NCBI RefSeq assembly: GCF_042684865.1
Contig: NZ_JBHUML010000002.1
Span: 186,001 to 250,000, forward strand
DNA from: Salibacterium lacus
GTDB taxonomy: Bacteria; Bacillota; Bacilli; Bacillales; Marinococcaceae
Reading direction: 5' to 3'
Length of the DNA stretch: 64,000 bases
Both the position numbers and the translations under genes were made by a program. Every line of letters starts with the position of its first letter. Position 1 is the first letter of the stretch. Shown here in pieces: positions 52,672 to 59,076 of this stretch. Under the pieces are notes generated by a model that ran no database searches, had not been told where the DNA came from, and worked only from the letters and a program-made list of their open reading frames with translations.

Positions 52672-52984
52672 ATTCCTTTTTAAACTGTTCTTTCATTTTT
52701 CGGTACTTTGCCAATTCCTCTTTTAAATATTCTTCTTCGTCATCAGACAGACTGTCGCCGCCATCGCTAAACATAATGTTAGGCTTGGATTCCATACCCA
52801 GTAGATAATCACTTGTGACCTCCAAGAAATTAGCAATCTTAGTGATCTCTTCATCAGAAACTGGTCGCCTTCCATTTTCTATTCGATTCATAACACTTTG
52901 GTTTATATCAACTTTGTCAGCGAATTGCTTTTGCGTTAGACCTTTAACTTCTCTCAATTGTCTAATCCGTTCGCTTGTGTCCAT
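52670..52984 (-). CDS. cI-like XRE-family repressor
   Basis: The 104-residue protein has an N-terminal HTH (LTQKQFADKVDINQSVMNRI then ENGRRP) and a short acidic coiled C-terminus with no peptidase fold. It is of the ImmR/Xre type that is removed by an ImmA protease, rather than a self-cleaving LexA-type repressor. The gene is divergent from a Cro-like gene across a repeated operator region and most likely maintains lysogeny. Confidence 0.9.
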   Translation of the reverse strand: MDTSERIRQLREVKGLTQKQFADKVDINQSVMNRIENGRRPVSDEEITKIANFLEVTSDYLLGMESKPNIMFSDGGDSLSDDEEEYLKEELAKYRKMKEQFKKE

Positions 52985-52997
52985 AACGTTACCTACC

Positions 52998-53134
52998 TTT
53001 TCTGATATAGCAACTTCATCTTAGCACGTTTCTAAAACAGAAATAAATATTAATTTCTAAAATAGCAATAAAAGTTATTGACATTGCTGAAATAGCAATA
53101 TATAATGAAATTAATCAATTGCTGAAACAGCAAT
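52998..53134. promoter_or_regulatory. prophage operator region: five repeated half-palindromes
   Basis: Five related 17-base sites are present: 52998-53014, 53028-53044, 53053-53069, 53083-53099 and 53118-53134. The best copies are ATTGCTGAAACAGCAAT (a perfect 7-3-7 palindrome) and ATTGCTGAAATAGCAAT; the others have TTTCT in place of TTGCT in one arm. Start-to-start spacing is 30, 25, 30 and 35 bases. The fourth fills the spacer of the rightward promoter. They lie between the divergent repressor and Cro-like genes, so binding by one or both is expected. Confidence 0.88.
53078..53106 (+). promoter_or_regulatory. prophage early rightward promoter
   Basis: TTGACA (53078-53083) and TATAAT (53101-53106) are perfect and exactly 17 bases apart. 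One operator copy occupies the spacer and another begins at the expected transcript start, so a bound repressor would block it. Confidence 0.9.
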
Positions 53135-53151
53135 AAAAAAGGAGGGTGACA

Positions 53152-53382
53152 ATGAATTATTTCAACCTACCGGGTATTAAATCCCGTCGCGAACACCTAA
53201 ACATTTCGATGCAGGAAATGGCTCGCGAACTGGGATACAAGAACGCTTCAACGTACATGAAATATGAAAACGGGACGTATTCCTTTCGTGCACATCATGT
53301 CCCTATTCTATCGAAAAAACTGGATATGTCTATAGATAATCTCTATTTTTTTAATCAAGAAATTGCTAAAACAGAAATTTAA
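53152..53382 (+). CDS. Cro-like XRE-family regulator
   Basis: The 76-residue protein is a single HTH domain: GIKSRREHLNISMQEMAREL, GYKNASTYMKYENGTYSFRA. It is the first rightward gene after the early promoter, the place of Cro. AAGGAGGGTGAC precedes ATG 53152. Its last codons contain a sixth copy of the operator sequence. Confidence 0.87.
   Translation: MNYFNLPGIKSRREHLNISMQEMARELGYKNASTYMKYENGTYSFRAHHVPILSKKLDMSIDNLYFFNQEIAKTEI
53362..53378. promoter_or_regulatory. sixth operator-like site inside the Cro-like gene
   Basis: ATTGCTAAAACAGAAAT has the same spacing of half-sites as the upstream operators (TTGCT and CAGAAA arms both occur there). It covers the last codons of the Cro-like gene, just before the excisionase-like gene, and is about 240 bases from the main array. 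Confidence 0.65.
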
Positions 53383-53398
53383 TAAAGGAGGATCGTTC

Positions 53399-53596
53399 AT
53401 GAATAAACAAGATTTCCCGCTGGTCATGGGGACGAAAGATGTTCAGGAAGTATTGGGCGTGGGCTACACCAAAGCAAAAGAAGTGATGCGGCAGCGTGAT
53501 GTACCTTCTTTCCGTGTAGGCCGGTACAACAAGATTTACCGCGAGGACTTTTTCGCTTGGCTGGAAAATCAAAAGGAGGAATCCCCATGTATGTAG
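53399..53596 (+). CDS. Excisionase-like / MerR-type HTH protein
   Basis: The 65-residue protein has a single winged-HTH of the excisionase type: MGTKDVQEVLGVGYTKAKEV, followed by VPSFRVGRYNKIYREDFFAW. Such proteins direct excision with the integrase or act as small early regulators. AAAGGAGGATC precedes ATG 53399. It overlaps the next gene by ten bases. Confidence 0.82.
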   Translation: MNKQDFPLVMGTKDVQEVLGVGYTKAKEVMRQRDVPSFRVGRYNKIYREDFFAWLENQKEESPCM

Positions 53597-53811
53597 TCCA
53601 CCGCGTCGCAGAACTCTTGGTCCTATCCCAGCACCGCCCTTTGACCGAGCACGAGCAGAAGGAATGGCGCGAATCCGAGCAATTCCTCATCAACCGCGAA
53701 TGGAACCTTGCCAAGCTGAAAAACTTCTCGGAAATGGCGCACATGACGGATGACACGGAATGGCAACACGAGATTTGCGAAAAACTCGAACGAATGGAGG
53801 AAGCGCAATGA
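53587..53811 (+). CDS. Small conserved prophage protein (DUF7667-like)
   Basis: The 74-residue protein reads MYVVHRVAELLVLSQHRPLT then EHEQKEWRES and AHMTDDTEWQHEICEKLE. The HR.AEL...S..R.LT..E and M..DTEWQHEIC patterns are, as I recall, those of a small Bacillus prophage family of unknown function. AAAGGAGGAATC precedes the ATG. It is coupled to its neighbours by overlaps on both sides. Confidence 0.75.
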   Translation: MYVVHRVAELLVLSQHRPLTEHEQKEWRESEQFLINREWNLAKLKNFSEMAHMTDDTEWQHEICEKLERMEEAQ

Positions 53812-54110
53812 ATATGGAGCAGAAAGTTGAAGCGCTACAGAAGGAAATTGAAGAACTGACGGGGCAACATCCGCACATCGAAGTTATCTTTCACGATATC
53901 AAGAGCGAGGAATCGGCGCAAAAGGCAGCTGAAATCATCGAAAACGAAACCGGGAGAACAAAAGAAAGGCTGAGCAGAGGCGGATACAACTGGTTCGATT
54001 TTGAAAACAGCGTTTTAGATGATATTCACTACACTGCATTTTTCAAGGAGGGATACCATGCTGGAAAACCCGATGCTCCAACCACTCCCGTGGGAACACG
54101 AGCCGATTGA
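53808..54110 (+). CDS. Unknown prophage early protein
   Basis: This 100-residue protein starts MNMEQKVEALQKEIEELTGQ, a coiled-coil-like helix, followed by a mixed region ending in an unstructured tail. I see no known domain. ATG 53808 overlaps the previous stop (ATGA) behind GGAGGAAGC. Its 3' end overlaps the next gene by 53 bases in another frame. Confidence 0.65.
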   Translation: MNMEQKVEALQKEIEELTGQHPHIEVIFHDIKSEESAQKAAEIIENETGRTKERLSRGGYNWFDFENSVLDDIHYTAFFKEGYHAGKPDAPTTPVGTRAD

Positions 54111-54234
54111 ATGCTACTGGTGCCAGCAGCACTACGACCGCGAGCTGATTGACCGCGACGGGCTGTGCGTCCATTGCGCGGAAGATGACGTTGACCCTGT
54201 GCTACACATTTTGAATGGAGGAATGAATCAATGA
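54058..54234 (+). CDS. Small zinc-ribbon-like prophage protein
   Basis: The 58-residue protein has two CxxC pairs, CYWC and CVHC, 14 residues apart, typical of a zinc ribbon. AAGGAGGGATACC is a strong ribosome-binding site for ATG 54058, which supports translation despite overlap with the previous gene. Function is unknown. Confidence 0.65.
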   Translation: MLENPMLQPLPWEHEPIECYWCQQHYDRELIDRDGLCVHCAEDDVDPVLHILNGGMNQ

Positions 54235-54713
54235 AATTGTACGAATTAACTGACAGCTACACTCAGATACTGGACATGATCGAGGAAGGCGCTGACCGAG
54301 AATCTTTGAAAGACACACTGGATTCTATCGAGGAAGCGGTAGAGGAAAAAGTAGACCGCATCGGTATGGTGATGAAAACACTGGAAGCCAGTGAAAAAGC
54401 CATCAAAGAGGAAGAACAGCGACTCTCTCAGCGAAAAAAGCATTACCAAAGCGAACGAGAGCACTTAAAAGACTACTTGGAACACCAACTCACCACCATG
54501 GGAAAAACGAAGGTGAAAGGCACGATGTTCACCGCAGGTATCCAAAAGAATCCGCCGTCGGTAGATGTCATGGAAGAAGAACACATCCCGAAAAAGTACT
54601 ACATTGAGAAGCCGCCGCAACTGGACAGAAAAGCGCTGCTGGATGCGGTCAAAGGCGGCGAGGATATCAAAGGCGTGGCGATCAAGCAAACAGAAGGGAT
54701 GCGGTTACGATGA
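54231..54713 (+). CDS. Siphovirus Gp157-like protein
   Basis: The 160-residue protein has the Gp157 pattern: an N-terminal LTDSYTQILDMIEEGADRES, a long coiled coil with EEAVEEKVDRIGMVMKTLEA and EEEQRLSQRKKHYQSERE, and a C-terminal PPSVDVMEEEHIPKKYYIEK. The Streptococcus thermophilus phage Gp157 was linked to phage resistance. In prophages it usually sits next to recombination genes, as here before the ERF gene. Confidence 0.85.
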   Translation: MKLYELTDSYTQILDMIEEGADRESLKDTLDSIEEAVEEKVDRIGMVMKTLEASEKAIKEEEQRLSQRKKHYQSEREHLKDYLEHQLTTMGKTKVKGTMFTAGIQKNPPSVDVMEEEHIPKKYYIEKPPQLDRKALLDAVKGGEDIKGVAIKQTEGMRLR

Positions 54714-54886
54714 AAGTAGAATTTCCCAAATTGATAAATAACAAAAATCAATTAATCGACTTGCTTGAAGAAATATTCGATGAATCAAGGTATTTAATGT
54801 CAGAGAACAAGGATTTAAAAGAAGAAAACGAGATCATCCAGCAAGCGAATGAAGAATTGAGACAGCGATTGGAGGAAGAAGAATGA
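54710..54886 (+). CDS. Small coiled-coil prophage protein
   Basis: A 58-residue frame from ATG 54710 starts MKVEFPKLINNKNQLIDLLE and ends in a Glu-rich helix (NEELRQRLEEEE). It overlaps the Gp157-like stop (ATGA) and the ERF start (ATGA), so it is held in a tight coupled run. No known domain is seen. Confidence 0.7.
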   Translation: MKVEFPKLINNKNQLIDLLEEIFDESRYLMSENKDLKEENEIIQQANEELRQRLEEEE

Positions 54887-55512
54887 GTGAAGAAAAGAAG
54901 CTATTCGAAAAACTACTAAACGTGCAAAAAGAATTAAAGGCTCCTAAAGCTCATTTCAACTCTTTTGGAAAATACAAATATCGCTCTGCAGAGGACATAT
55001 TGGAGTCTGTGAAGCCTCTGAACGCTGAAAATGAACTGCTGCTCACAATCACAGATGAACCTCTATTAGTCGGAGACTGGCACTATATCAAGGCGACAGC
55101 TACGATTACAGACGGCGTAGAAACACACACAGTCACTGCTTATGCCAGGGAGTCGCTAACTAAAAAAGGGATGGATGAAAGTCAAATCACCGGAACAGCT
55201 TCGTCTTATGCAAGGAAATACGCATTGAATGGATTGTATCTCATTGATGACACAAAGGATGCAGATACAGACGAGTATCAGAATCAAAACAATAAATCGA
55301 AAACGAATAACTCAGCTCCAATGATAACAGCCGAACAACGCAAAGAACTTGTGACCAACATCAACTGGCTCGTCGAAAACCGGGGTGAAACGCAAGAGAA
55401 ATGGATCCAAGCACTCGGCGTGTCAGAGTTGAACAAACTAACGGAATCGCAGGCGAAAGAGGCAATTGAGAAAGTGAACAATTGGGTTGAGCAGGCGAAG
55501 AAATCAGCATAA
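54883..55512 (+). CDS. erf: ERF-family single-strand annealing protein
   Basis: ERF proteins anneal complementary single strands in phage recombination. The 209-residue protein has the ERF N-terminal region (LLNVQKELKAPKAHFNSFGK, YKYRSAEDILESVKPL) and the GTASSYARKYALNGLYLI motif before a Asp/Asn-rich linker and a small helical C-terminal domain. No ssb gene is seen next to it. It probably works with the neighbouring Gp157-like protein. Confidence 0.88.
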   Translation: MSEEKKLFEKLLNVQKELKAPKAHFNSFGKYKYRSAEDILESVKPLNAENELLLTITDEPLLVGDWHYIKATATITDGVETHTVTAYARESLTKKGMDESQITGTASSYARKYALNGLYLIDDTKDADTDEYQNQNNKSKTNNSAPMITAEQRKELVTNINWLVENRGETQEKWIQALGVSELNKLTESQAKEAIEKVNNWVEQAKKSA

Positions 55513-55564
55513 AAAGAGAGCTGCGCACAACAGCCCTCCACACACCTAAAAAGGAGCGATATAA

Positions 55565-56188
55565 ATGATTGTAACACAAAGTGGACTGACTGGATATGAG
55601 GCAATTAAAGCAGCAGTCGAGGAAGGTAAGAAGATAAAACAAAGCTATTGGAATGACGGCGTGTACATTGCACACGAGGAAGAAGATAGTGAAATTATCG
55701 CCTTTTCCCTCAGCGGAAGGTTAATGCACAGTTTAAAACTGGATGCGCTGAACGAGAAAAACTGGCAGGTTGTCGAAGAAGAACCATCATTCCAAATTGA
55801 CGATTGGGTTGTCTATGACGGCTCGCTACAAAAGTATATCGGAAAAGTCATGAATATTGAAGCTAATTTTGATGTACTGACTGACTACAGATCAGCTGGC
55901 GGAGCACCGCAATATTTTGGATATAGCGAGCTACGCCACGCCAGCGAAGAAGAAATCGAGAAGGAGAAAGAACGGCGGAAGTGGAGAGGTGTTGGAAGAG
56001 AAAAAGACGAGTATAAAGTAGGCGATATTGTTATTAATCTCATTTCCGGTAGCGTGGACGAAATAACAAGCAAGTATGTATCTGGGGGATGGGGTATACG
56101 ACGAACTTTTGGGCCTATGTACAATGATTCTATCACTCTCGTAACTCCAGTAGAACATCGCTTCGATAAGGCAGGTGACAGCCAATGA
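55565..56188 (+). CDS. Prophage protein with DUF2829/Tad2-like N-terminus and two SH3/KOW-like segments
   Basis: The 207-residue protein begins SGLTGYEAIKAAVEEGKKIK followed by QSYWNDGVYIAHEEED and, after a strand-rich stretch, DALNEKNWQVVEEE. A helix ending in EGK, then a (K/R)..W...GVYI strand and a final W.VVEE resemble DUF2829, the Tad2 anti-Thoeris fold. Two later segments, FQIDDWVVYDGSLQKYIGKV and YKVGDIVINLISGSVDEITS, look like SH3/KOW barrels. AAGGAGCGAT precedes the ATG. The Tad2 link is by eye and needs a profile search; sugar-binding residues were not checked. Confidence 0.6.
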   Translation: MIVTQSGLTGYEAIKAAVEEGKKIKQSYWNDGVYIAHEEEDSEIIAFSLSGRLMHSLKLDALNEKNWQVVEEEPSFQIDDWVVYDGSLQKYIGKVMNIEANFDVLTDYRSAGGAPQYFGYSELRHASEEEIEKEKERRKWRGVGREKDEYKVGDIVINLISGSVDEITSKYVSGGWGIRRTFGPMYNDSITLVTPVEHRFDKAGDSQ

Positions 56189-56427
56189 TCCCCCAACTCT
56201 ACCTTGTCAGCATCCGTCTCATCGACCGCATCGAACAAAGCTGCGTAGACTACCAGCATTACTACATCACGTATGCGCTCACACGCCAATCTGCGGAAGA
56301 AGAAATACGCAGCCGTCACATCTTACCACCGCATCAAGCCATCTACATCAACGTGCAGGAGTCACAGATCCCTGCCGATATATCACCGGACATGGAAGGG
56401 GCGCGATACCATGAAGCACCTTTCTAA
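56185..56427 (+). CDS. Small unknown prophage protein
   Basis: This 80-residue frame starts MIPQLYLVSIRLIDRIEQSC and overlaps the previous stop by four bases; AGGTGACA is a fair ribosome-binding site. Other frames are also open over this stretch, so the choice rests on the start context and on the coupled layout. The N-terminal half looks like a small mixed alpha/beta domain. Confidence 0.55.
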   Translation: MIPQLYLVSIRLIDRIEQSCVDYQHYYITYALTRQSAEEEIRSRHILPPHQAIYINVQESQIPADISPDMEGARYHEAPF

Positions 56428-56512
56428 AATCAGCGGCACAGAGTGGGCGGTGCTGGCTGCATTCATCGCCTCTCTCACCTTCCTCATACTTGTGATCGAA
56501 TGGACATCTTGA
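56411..56512 (+). CDS. Possible 33-residue single-span membrane protein
   Basis: From ATG 56411 a short frame encodes MKHLSKISGTEWAVLAAFIA followed by SLTFLILVIEWTS, a single hydrophobic span with a basic N-terminus. GAAGGGG is upstream. It overlaps the genes on both sides. Small membrane proteins of this kind are common in phage early regions; function is not known. Confidence 0.42.
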   Translation: MKHLSKISGTEWAVLAAFIASLTFLILVIEWTS

Positions 56513-56583
56513 AGCTATACACGACGCTGAATATAGGATCTGTGTTGATATTTCTAGCAATCTACTTTTTAGCGAGAAGATAA
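56500..56583 (+). CDS. Possible 27-residue single-span membrane protein
   Basis: From ATG 56500 the frame encodes MDILKLYTTLNIGSVLIFLA then IYFLARR, again one hydrophobic span, with a basic C-terminus. It overlaps the previous short frame by 13 bases in a different frame. No strong ribosome-binding site is seen, so it may be translated by coupling or not at all. Confidence 0.35.
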   Translation: MDILKLYTTLNIGSVLIFLAIYFLARR

Positions 56584-56601
56584 AACGAAAGGATGAACAA
56601 A

Positions 56602-56961
56602 ATGATTCACAAAGAGGATTTAAAGGATTATCTTGCGGAAAGCGAGAGGAAAGAACACGAAAAGAAACTAGAAGAATTCATAGACAAAGCAATAAAAAGA
56701 AACGCCTTGGCAGGGAACACGACTTTTCATATAAGCACAGGAGAGTACACACAAGACGGCAGTAGAAAAACGCCATTCTATGATATATGGAATACAAAAG
56801 GGCTATCTATGGAGAACAGGAGAATTGTTCAAACTAGGATCATCAGTAAATACAGAGAAAATGGCTTCGAAGTGGTAGAAACGTCTATTGACTGTGGGTG
56901 GCACAACCAATATGAAGCCCTGAAATTTAATAATATAGACAAACTTGTCACTGACGAATAG
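56602..56961 (+). CDS. Unknown prophage protein
   Basis: This 119-residue protein starts MIHKEDLKDYLAESERKEHE, has a charged helical N-terminus and a mixed C-terminal domain ending FEVVETSIDCGWHNQYEALK. ATG 56602 is eight bases after AAAGGA; ATG 56593 lies in that site. No known family is recognised. The overall shape recalls small phage proteins that bind other proteins, but nothing specific can be claimed. Confidence 0.65.
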   Translation: MIHKEDLKDYLAESERKEHEKKLEEFIDKAIKRNALAGNTTFHISTGEYTQDGSRKTPFYDIWNTKGLSMENRRIVQTRIISKYRENGFEVVETSIDCGWHNQYEALKFNNIDKLVTDE

Positions 56962-56973
56962 CGAGGCGATAGC

Positions 56974-57204
56974 ATGGGACGAATACAGCAGGCTGACCGT
57001 GAATTCTCGGCGCACAAAGACAAGCTGCGGCAACTCTTTGAATCCGGCGCCCTCACGATAGACAACATGCAAAGCTTTGAATACCACGCTCACCACTGGT
57101 TTAAATGGGGCGCGGAATGCAAGAAGGCTGGACTGTTTGAGGATGAGAAGCAGCAGGATGATGTCGGCGAAATGGACTTGATTGAGCTGCTTAGTAGCGA
57201 ATAG
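56974..57204 (+). CDS. Small unknown prophage protein
   Basis: The 76-residue protein begins MGRIQQADREFSAHKDKLRQ and is mostly helical, with an aromatic patch FEYHAHHWFKWGAECKKAG and an acidic tail. The ribosome-binding site (GCGAGGCGA) is weak. It lies 12 bases after the previous gene in the same run. Confidence 0.6.
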   Translation: MGRIQQADREFSAHKDKLRQLFESGALTIDNMQSFEYHAHHWFKWGAECKKAGLFEDEKQQDDVGEMDLIELLSSE

Positions 57205-57232
57205 GACGGAATATGTGAACGGAGGTAAAGAT

Positions 57233-57421
57233 ATGCGGGCGACATCATTATGGAATGACTCTTTTACTATTGAGTACGCCGATAAAGGCAAAGTGATTGA
57301 GAAAATTACATTCAAAGGGAGTCTTAGAGGAGCTATGCGCCACGTATTACACAAATATGACTATGGATGCGCTGATTTTTATACCTCTGACGGAAAATGG
57401 CTGAAAGAAATAATGTGGTGA
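57233..57421 (+). CDS. Small unknown prophage protein
   Basis: The 62-residue protein from ATG 57233 reads MRATSLWNDSFTIEYADKGK and continues with a Gly/Arg-rich middle and GCADFYTSDGKWLKEIMW. CGGAGGTAAAG is a good ribosome-binding site. It looks like a small beta-rich domain. No family is recognised. Confidence 0.62.
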   Translation: MRATSLWNDSFTIEYADKGKVIEKITFKGSLRGAMRHVLHKYDYGCADFYTSDGKWLKEIMW

Positions 57422-57456
57422 ACATTTCGACCATTATGCAAAGGAGTTGTGGAACT

Positions 57457-57624
57457 ATGGATTGGGATATCATTTGTCCACATTGTCACCAAACCAACCC
57501 GCCTTTTCTTGATGAAAACAGCGAGCAGGAAAATGTGAAGTGTGTCTGCAAAGATTGTGAAAATCCCTTTTATGTAACGTTGAAAATACACTTGGATTAT
57601 CGAACAGGGAAGAACCCGCTATAA
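57457..57624 (+). CDS. Small zinc-ribbon prophage protein
   Basis: The 55-residue protein MDWDIICPHCHQTNPPFLDE has a first CPHC pair and a second CKDC pair about 22 residues later, a typical zinc ribbon. ATG 57457 is used; AAAGGAG lies 11 bases upstream. In-frame upstream ATG codons (57397, 57436) overlap the previous gene. A hairpin terminator follows. Confidence 0.62.
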   Translation: MDWDIICPHCHQTNPPFLDENSEQENVKCVCKDCENPFYVTLKIHLDYRTGKNPL

Positions 57625-57652
57625 CGTAAATCTATGATTACACGCACAAAAC

Positions 57653-57674
57653 AGGGGCACACGCTGCCCCTTTT
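57653..57674 (+). terminator. hairpin terminator in the prophage early region
   Basis: AGGGGCA, loop CACGC, TGCCCCT, then T residues. It lies 28 bases after the zinc-ribbon gene and 17 bases before the next start, so it would divide the early transcript. Confidence 0.65.
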
Positions 57675-57690
57675 CTATAAGGAGGCCACT

Positions 57691-57843
57691 ATGACACCAC
57701 TCGAACAAATCCAGCGCCAAGCCGAGGACATCGACACGTACCGCACCCTGCTGCATGACATCCTTGCGTGGATGAAGACGATGCCGTCACCGCCGCCCGT
57801 GCTGTATATGAGAATCCGGAATGAATTGGAGGATGACACATGA
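57691..57843 (+). CDS. Small unknown prophage protein
   Basis: The 50-residue protein MTPLEQIQRQAEDIDTYRTL continues with LHDILAWMKTMPSPPPVLYM and a charged end. AAGGAGGCC precedes ATG 57691. It overlaps the next gene by four bases (ATGA). Helical; no known family. Confidence 0.6.
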   Translation: MTPLEQIQRQAEDIDTYRTLLHDILAWMKTMPSPPPVLYMRIRNELEDDT

Positions 57844-58280
57844 AGCGTTACTTCTACATCACCCCGGAAGACTATGAGACAGCCGCGTCCAATGGCATCA
57901 AGACAGCCACCCTGCACACCCGCGTACACCTCAACGGCTGGGATATTGACCGCGCTGTCACCCAGCCGGTGCGCCGAAAACGAAGTCATGGCGACTGGCC
58001 TAAAATAGCGGAGGCAAACGGGATATCCAAGCACCGGTATTACACCCGTGTCTATCATGGCTACGCGCCGGAACGTGCAGCTACCATGCCGCCCCTCACT
58101 TTGGAAGAGAGAGTGGACAAAATGACGAGAGACCGCCGCCGATTTACGGACGAGCAAATCAGACGAGCGAGGGAACATGGCGTGTCACGCCGATTACTGC
58201 AACAGCGTGTGGTCAAGCAGCACTGGGACGTAGAGCGAGCTATCACAGAGCCTGTAAATATGAGGAGGGAGAAAGTATGA
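57840..58280 (+). CDS. Prophage protein with three tandem HTH-like repeats (type A)
   Basis: The 146-residue basic protein holds three related units: ASNGIKTATLHTRVHLNGWD at about residues 15-34, AEANGISKHRYYTRVYHGY at about 57-75 and REHGVSRRLLQQRVVKQHWD at about 112-131. Each has the shape G(I/V)...(L/Y)..RV....(W/Y)...RA.T.P, a short HTH-like module. Repeated modules suggest binding to repeated DNA sites or to a filament. It is coupled to genes on both sides. The function is unknown. Confidence 0.75.
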   Translation: MKRYFYITPEDYETAASNGIKTATLHTRVHLNGWDIDRAVTQPVRRKRSHGDWPKIAEANGISKHRYYTRVYHGYAPERAATMPPLTLEERVDKMTRDRRRFTDEQIRRAREHGVSRRLLQQRVVKQHWDVERAITEPVNMRREKV

Positions 58281-58399
58281 GAACGCACGAATACTGCGCC
58301 ATCTGCGGCGAAGAATTAGAAGCTGAATACGTGGACGTCGGCATAGGCTTTCAGCAAGTGACGGAAGCCGATTGCCCGCGTGGGTGTATAGATGAATAG
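58277..58399 (+). CDS. 40-residue Cys-containing prophage protein
   Basis: From ATG 58277 the frame encodes MRTHEYCAICGEELEAEYVD and ends ADCPRGCIDE. The CAIC and CPRGC pairs suggest a small zinc-binding fold. GGAGGGAGAAAG precedes the start, which overlaps the previous stop (ATGA). Confidence 0.6.
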   Translation: MRTHEYCAICGEELEAEYVDVGIGFQQVTEADCPRGCIDE

Positions 58400-58409
58400 G
58401 AGGGATAGC

Positions 58410-58472
58410 ATGAACGTCTATGACATGTCTTCGACAGAAGCAGAGATATTGCTTGGTATCAAAGTAGGGTAG
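58410..58472 (+). CDS. Possible 20-residue micro-protein
   Basis: ATG 58410 opens a frame for MNVYDMSSTEAEILLGIKVG. TAGGAGGGATAGC is a strong, well-spaced ribosome-binding site. The stop codon lies inside a terminator-like hairpin (58467-58487). It may be a small peptide, a leader peptide or chance. Confidence 0.4.
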   Translation: MNVYDMSSTEAEILLGIKVG

Positions 58473-58487
58473 CTTAGCTGCCCTTTT
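58467..58487 (+). terminator. terminator-like hairpin after the micro-protein frame
   Basis: GGGTAGC pairs with GCTGCCC (one G-U pair) around TTA, followed by TTTT. It precedes about 130 bases in which I see no convincing gene and which lead to the minus-strand regulator. Confidence 0.6.
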
Positions 58488-58621
58488 CTCAGCACCTTAA
58501 AGCGAACACACGTGCTTCCACAAAATGGTTTTACGACAAAAATAAGGAGGGTAACCGACTATGATGTGTCGATCACCCCCGACTGCTGCTTATCCATGAT
58601 TTAGTCCTCCAGATGATTGTC

Positions 58622-58780
58622 TTAGGTGTTGTCGTCATCACCTTCCAGATCATCAAGTTTGTTTTCTAGTAAATGTTCAATTTCCTTTGCTACAGAGCGT
58701 TTGTTTCTTTCAGCTTGTTCTTCGATTTTTTCAAACAGATTTTCGTCCATCCGCAGTGTAAATCGTTTTCTATCAGCCAT
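58622..58780 (-). CDS. Arc-family ribbon-helix-helix regulator
   Basis: The minus-strand frame encodes 52 residues, MADRKRFTLRMDENLFEKIE then EQAERNKRSVAKEIEHLLEN. The RFTLRMD strand followed by two helices is the Arc/MetJ ribbon-helix-helix fold. AAGGAGTAAGAG precedes the ATG. It is divergent from a second protein of the same fold, with shared regulatory DNA between them. Phage Arc/Mnt pairs control anti-immunity, but that role is not shown here. Confidence 0.82.
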   Translation of the reverse strand: MADRKRFTLRMDENLFEKIEEQAERNKRSVAKEIEHLLENKLDDLEGDDDNT

Positions 58781-58858
58781 TGTCTCTTACTCCTTTTTTC
58801 GTTTATGTGGTGTCTGTTTGATACCATGTTACATCAAAAATATTATTTTGTAAACAGG

Positions 58859-58909
58859 TTGACGTCAGATTTATGACATGGTACATTATCAATACAGGAG
58901 GTGACGTCA
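58859..58909. promoter_or_regulatory. rightward promoter with two TGACGTCA palindromes
   Basis: TTGACG (58859-58864) and TACATT (58882-58887) form a candidate promoter with 17-base spacing. The 8-bp palindrome TGACGTCA occurs at 58860-58867, over the -35, and again at 58902-58909, between the ribosome-binding site and the TTG start. Inverted copies of ACATGGTA also lie across the region (58822-58829 as TACCATGT, and 58875-58882). These are candidate operators for the divergent ribbon-helix-helix pair. Confidence 0.55.
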
Positions 58910-58911
58910 CA

Positions 58912-59076
58912 TTGAAGACAAATGATGACCGCATCAAGTTCTCTCTTCGTCTCAACCAAGAGATTAGTCAGAAGGTTGAGGAAGCAGCCAAACGAGAGGG
59001 TGTTTCCAAGAACGTTCTGATTAACCGTCTCCTGCTAGAAGAGGTTCAACAAGATCAAAAAGATGCCGGTGCATAG
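58912..59076 (+). CDS. Ribbon-helix-helix regulator (CopG/Arc type)
   Basis: The 54-residue protein from TTG 58912 reads MKTNDDRIKFSLRLNQEISQ then KVEEAAKREGVSKNVLINRL. The IKFSLRL strand and the two helices are the ribbon-helix-helix fold. CAGGAGGTGAC sets TTG 58912 as the start; a longer frame from 58873 covers the promoter. It is divergent from the Arc-like gene, so the pair may repress each other. Confidence 0.8.
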   Translation: MKTNDDRIKFSLRLNQEISQKVEEAAKREGVSKNVLINRLLLEEVQQDQKDAGA

